From NCBI GenBank assembly GCA_023425615.1, contig JAFACJ010000485.1, positions 1 through 7,216 on the forward strand: a stretch of 7,216 nt of DNA, given 5' to 3'. Both the position numbers and the translations under genes were made by a program. Each line of letters starts with the position of its first letter. Position 1 is the first letter of the stretch. The stretch comes from Actinomycetes bacterium (lineage in GTDB: Bacteria; Actinomycetota; Actinomycetes; Streptosporangiales; Streptosporangiaceae). Shown piece by piece: positions 5,505 to 7,216 of the stretch. Below the pieces are notes generated by a model, which ran no database searches, was not told the DNA's origin, and was given only the letters and a program-made list of their open reading frames with translations.

Positions 5505-6098
5505 CTATGCGAAGTCGGCGACCCCCGCGAGGCCGCGGCCGATGACCTCGGCGTCCACGTCGCCCAGCATCAGGCGCTGCATGACCAGGCCCGGGATGAA
5601 GCAGGTGAGCAGGGCGCCGACCGCGGCGGGATCGGCGCCCGGGGCGAGCCGGCCCTCGCGCTGGTAGCGGACGGCGAACTCCGTCCAGATGCCGCGGACC
5701 CCGGTGAAGATCCGGGTGACGATCTCCCCGACGAACTCGTCGTGCAGCGCCGCGGCCCAGCCCTCGGGCAGCAGCCTGAGCTTCCCGTCCACGTCCACGT
5801 TCTCCAGGAAGACGGCGAGCACCTCCCGTACCGCCTCCGGCAGCGGGGGGAGCTCCTCCCGTTCCAGGATCGCGCGCATCCCCGCCTCGACCGCGCCCCG
5901 CTTGCCCTTGGCGATCTCCGAGACGAGTTCGGCCTTGGAGGGGAAGTAGCGGTACACCGCCCCGGCCGACAGGCCCGCCTCCTTGAAGATGTCCTGCATC
6001 GAGGTCCCGCTGAAGCCGTTGGCGGCGAAGCAGCGGCTCGCCGCCTCGACGATCTGGAGGCGGCGCTGCTCCAGGTGCTCAGGGCTGACTTTCGGCAT
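5505..6098 (-). CDS. TetR family transcriptional regulator
   Basis: The 197-residue protein has the N-terminal TetR DNA-binding domain at 12-58, with the helix-turn-helix TSMQDIFKEAGLSAGAVYRY (32-51) followed by FPSKAELV (52-59). The C-terminal 130 residues are helical and would form the ligand pocket and dimer interface. The ligand is unknown. The ATG at 6098 was chosen because the DNA-binding domain follows directly and the frame upstream (to 6155) reads through the promoter. Only a weak GGCGG precedes it, and a -10-like TATTTT ends seven bases before the ATG, so the message may be leaderless. The gene diverges from the membrane protein at 6203 and precedes the methyltransferase and ABC genes on its own strand. 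Autorepression and control of both sides is the usual arrangement for TetR genes and is supported by paired operator-like repeats in the gap. Confidence 0.93.
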   Translation of the reverse strand: MPKVSPEHLEQRRLQIVEAASRCFAANGFSGTSMQDIFKEAGLSAGAVYRYFPSKAELVSEIAKGKRGAVEAGMRAILEREELPPLPEAVREVLAVFLENVDVDGKLRLLPEGWAAALHDEFVGEIVTRIFTGVRGIWTEFAVRYQREGRLAPGADPAAVGALLTCFIPGLVMQRLMLGDVDAEVIGRGLAGVADFA

Positions 6099-6105
6099 GC
6101 CGCCA

Positions 6106-6134
6106 AAAATAAAACGGATGGCCGTTCTTGACAA
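6106..6134 (-). promoter_or_regulatory. Predicted promoter of the TetR gene
   Basis: On the minus strand TTGTCA (complement of 6129-6134) and TATTTT (complement of 6106-6111) are 17 bases apart. Transcription would start at 6098 or 6099, giving a leaderless or one-base-leader message for the ATG at 6098. The left operator-like motif fills the spacer, as expected for an autorepressed gene. Confidence 0.5.
6115..6128 (+). promoter_or_regulatory. Operator-like motif 1 (CGGATGGCCGTTCT)
   Basis: This 14-mer recurs in inverted orientation at 6170-6183 with 12 of 14 bases identical; only the two central bases differ. It also contains an internal inverted repeat AACGG-n4-CCGTT (6113-6126). It lies in the spacer of the TetR promoter and abuts the TTGACA box of the divergent promoter, so a bound repressor would affect both. 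Confidence 0.6.
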
Positions 6135-6158
6135 ATGCCCACGGCGTGGGAGCATGAT
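6128..6158 (+). promoter_or_regulatory. Predicted promoter of the divergent membrane-protein gene
   Basis: A consensus -35 box TTGACA (6128-6133) is followed after 19 bases by CATGAT (6153-6158), four of six to consensus. The spacer holds CCCAC-GGC-GTGGG (6138-6150), and the -10 region is framed by TGGGA-n6-TCCCA (6147-6162). The -35 is strong and the -10 and spacing are suboptimal. Transcription would start near 6165. Confidence 0.5.
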
Positions 6159-6169
6159 CCCAGCTAAAG

Positions 6170-6183
6170 AGAACGAACATCCG
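6170..6183 (-). promoter_or_regulatory. Operator-like motif 2 (reverse complement CGGATGTTCGTTCT)
   Basis: This is the inverted partner of the motif at 6115-6128, and an A-rich stretch precedes CGGATG in both copies. It lies just downstream of the predicted start of the membrane-protein transcript and upstream of its ribosome site, a typical roadblock position for a TetR repressor. Motif centres are 55 bases apart, about five helical turns. Confidence 0.6.
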
Positions 6184-6202
6184 ATTTTCAGGAGTCCCGA
6201 TC

Positions 6203-7183
6203 ATGAAGTCCCGGCCCAACCCCTTGCTGCCGGCGCTGATCGCAGCAGTGCTCCAGGCGCTGATGGTGCTCGCGTTCGCCTGGCCGTCGGCCAACACCGC
6301 GCCGCGCGACCTCCCCCTGGGCGTCGCGGGCCCGCAGGCCGCCGTCACCCAGGTCGAGCAGGCCCTGGCCAAGGCGCAGCCCGGCGCCTTCGAGCTGAAG
6401 TCCTACCCCGACGAGGCGGCGGCCCGCGCCGCGATCGAGGACCGCGAGGTCTACGGCGCGATCGTCCTCACCCAGCAGGGCAGGAAGGTCCTCACCGCCT
6501 CCGGCGCCGGTCCCGTCGTCGCCCAGCTGCTCGCCCAGGCCGCCGCCGCGCAGGACGGCGCGCAGGGGACCGCCGTCGAGGACGTCGTGGCGGCGGACCC
6601 CGACGACCCGCGCGGCTCGGGCTTCGCCACCATGGTCCTGCCGCTGATCATGTCCGGCATCGCCGCCTCGGCCCTGCTGACCTTCCTCGTCCGCACCGCG
6701 CGCGAACGCCTGCTCGGCGTCTTCGCCTTCGCCGTCCTCGGCGGCCTCATCACCACCCTGGTCTCCCACACCTGGCTGTCGCTGACCCCGGGCACCTACT
6801 GGGAGGTGGCGGGGGTGACACTCCTCGCCTCGCTGTCGGTCGCCGCGCCCATCACCGGCCTGGCCTCGCTCATCGGCCCTCCCGGCATCGGCGTGGGCGC
6901 CCTCGTCCTGCTGCTGCTGGGCAACCCCTTCTCCGGCGCCGCCTCCGCGCCCGAGCTGCTGCCCCAGCCCTGGGGCGACCTCGGCCAGCTCCTCCAGCCC
7001 GGCGCCGCCGCGTCCCTCCTGCGCTCGGTCGCCTTCTTCGACGGCGCCGCCATGACCGGCCCCCTGCTGGTCCTCCTCGGCTGGTCGCTCCTCGGCCTGG
7101 TCCTCCTTGCCGTCGCCCTGCGCAGACGGCGGCCGGAGACCGCCACGGCGCCCGAGCCCGAGACCGTCGCCCACCCCACCTGA
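6203..7183 (+). CDS. Multi-pass membrane protein, ABC-2/YhgE-Pip-like permease without adjacent ATPase
   Basis: The 326-residue protein has one N-terminal helix (about 9-28), an extracytoplasmic Ala-rich domain (30-138) and five further predicted helices near 141-163, 169-192, 200-224, 227-241 and 284-306. It ends in RRRR (307-310) and a hydrophilic tail rich in Pro, Glu and Thr. This one-plus-five layout with a large first loop is that of ABC-2 permeases and of the YhgE/Pip family. The block GNPFSGAASAPELLPQPWGDLGQLL (240-264) before the last helix is one I associate with actinobacterial proteins of that kind. AGGAG at 6190-6194, eight bases before ATG 6203, supports the start. It is transcribed away from the TetR gene and probably repressed by it. 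No ATPase gene follows within the 33 bases left. It could use the minus-strand NatA-like ATPase, act alone, or be an envelope protein; its role is unknown. Confidence 0.8.
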   Translation: MKSRPNPLLPALIAAVLQALMVLAFAWPSANTAPRDLPLGVAGPQAAVTQVEQALAKAQPGAFELKSYPDEAAARAAIEDREVYGAIVLTQQGRKVLTASGAGPVVAQLLAQAAAAQDGAQGTAVEDVVAADPDDPRGSGFATMVLPLIMSGIAASALLTFLVRTARERLLGVFAFAVLGGLITTLVSHTWLSLTPGTYWEVAGVTLLASLSVAAPITGLASLIGPPGIGVGALVLLLLGNPFSGAASAPELLPQPWGDLGQLLQPGAAASLLRSVAFFDGAAMTGPLLVLLGWSLLGLVLLAVALRRRRPETATAPEPETVAHPT

Positions 7184-7216
7184 CCCCCACCCCCCCCACC
7201 CAGGCACATAAAAACA
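7184..7216. other. Short C-rich intergenic tail at the window edge
   Basis: After the stop codon the sequence is almost pure C and A on the plus strand, then ends in CATAAAAACA. I see no hairpin, gene start or ribosome site in these 33 bases. Confidence 0.5.

Noticed and set aside
6188..7207. Minus-strand open frame (339 codons) opposite the membrane protein
   Set aside because: It is Gly/Glu/Arg-rich with no recognisable motif and is antisense to a frame with clear membrane helices and a good ribosome site.
1..7216. CRISPR array, tRNA or rRNA genes, insertion sequences, phage genes
   Set aside because: No regularly spaced repeats, no cloverleaf or rRNA-like blocks, and no transposase, integrase or phage protein were recognised on either strand by eye.

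Overview
The window is very GC-rich, and codon third positions are almost all G or C. Starts include GTG. The gene content (an SbnB-like dehydrogenase, a FadE-type acyl-CoA dehydrogenase, a two-hotdog thioesterase, a TetR repressor and an ABC-2 exporter) points to a high-GC actinomycete. The species cannot be named from the sequence; a filamentous genus such as Actinomadura, Nonomuraea or Streptomyces is a guess.

Left edge (1-421). The 3' end of a plus-strand gene resembling SbnB (2,3-diaminopropionate biosynthesis) enters from the left. It may be the end of a natural-product or siderophore cluster that lies outside the window. The gap behind it holds two GC-rich hairpins and a diverged second copy of the last eight codons of the gene.

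Lipid-metabolism pair (422-2551). A minus-strand acyl-CoA dehydrogenase and a plus-strand acyl-CoA thioesterase-like protein diverge from a 213-bp region. That region carries a perfect CAAGCGCTTG palindrome inside the dehydrogenase promoter and a long hairpin in front of the thioesterase. The dehydrogenase lacks glutamate at both classical catalytic positions.

Regulator, methyltransferase and exporter block (2543-6098). Four minus-strand genes follow one another: a TetR repressor, a class I methyltransferase, a NatA-type ABC ATPase and its NatB-type permease. The ATPase and permease overlap by ATGA. The permease stop codon interlocks with the thioesterase stop codon coming from the other side.

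Right edge (6099-7216). Divergent from the TetR gene is a plus-strand membrane protein shaped like an ABC-2/YhgE permease, with no ATPase of its own in view. The 104-bp intergenic region has two opposed copies of a 14-bp operator-like motif and two back-to-back promoters whose -35 boxes occupy the same bases. The simplest reading is a TetR repressor controlling itself and the divergent membrane protein, and perhaps the downstream methyltransferase and ABC exporter. The ligand and the exported substrate cannot be deduced. No tRNA, rRNA, CRISPR array, insertion sequence or phage gene was seen.
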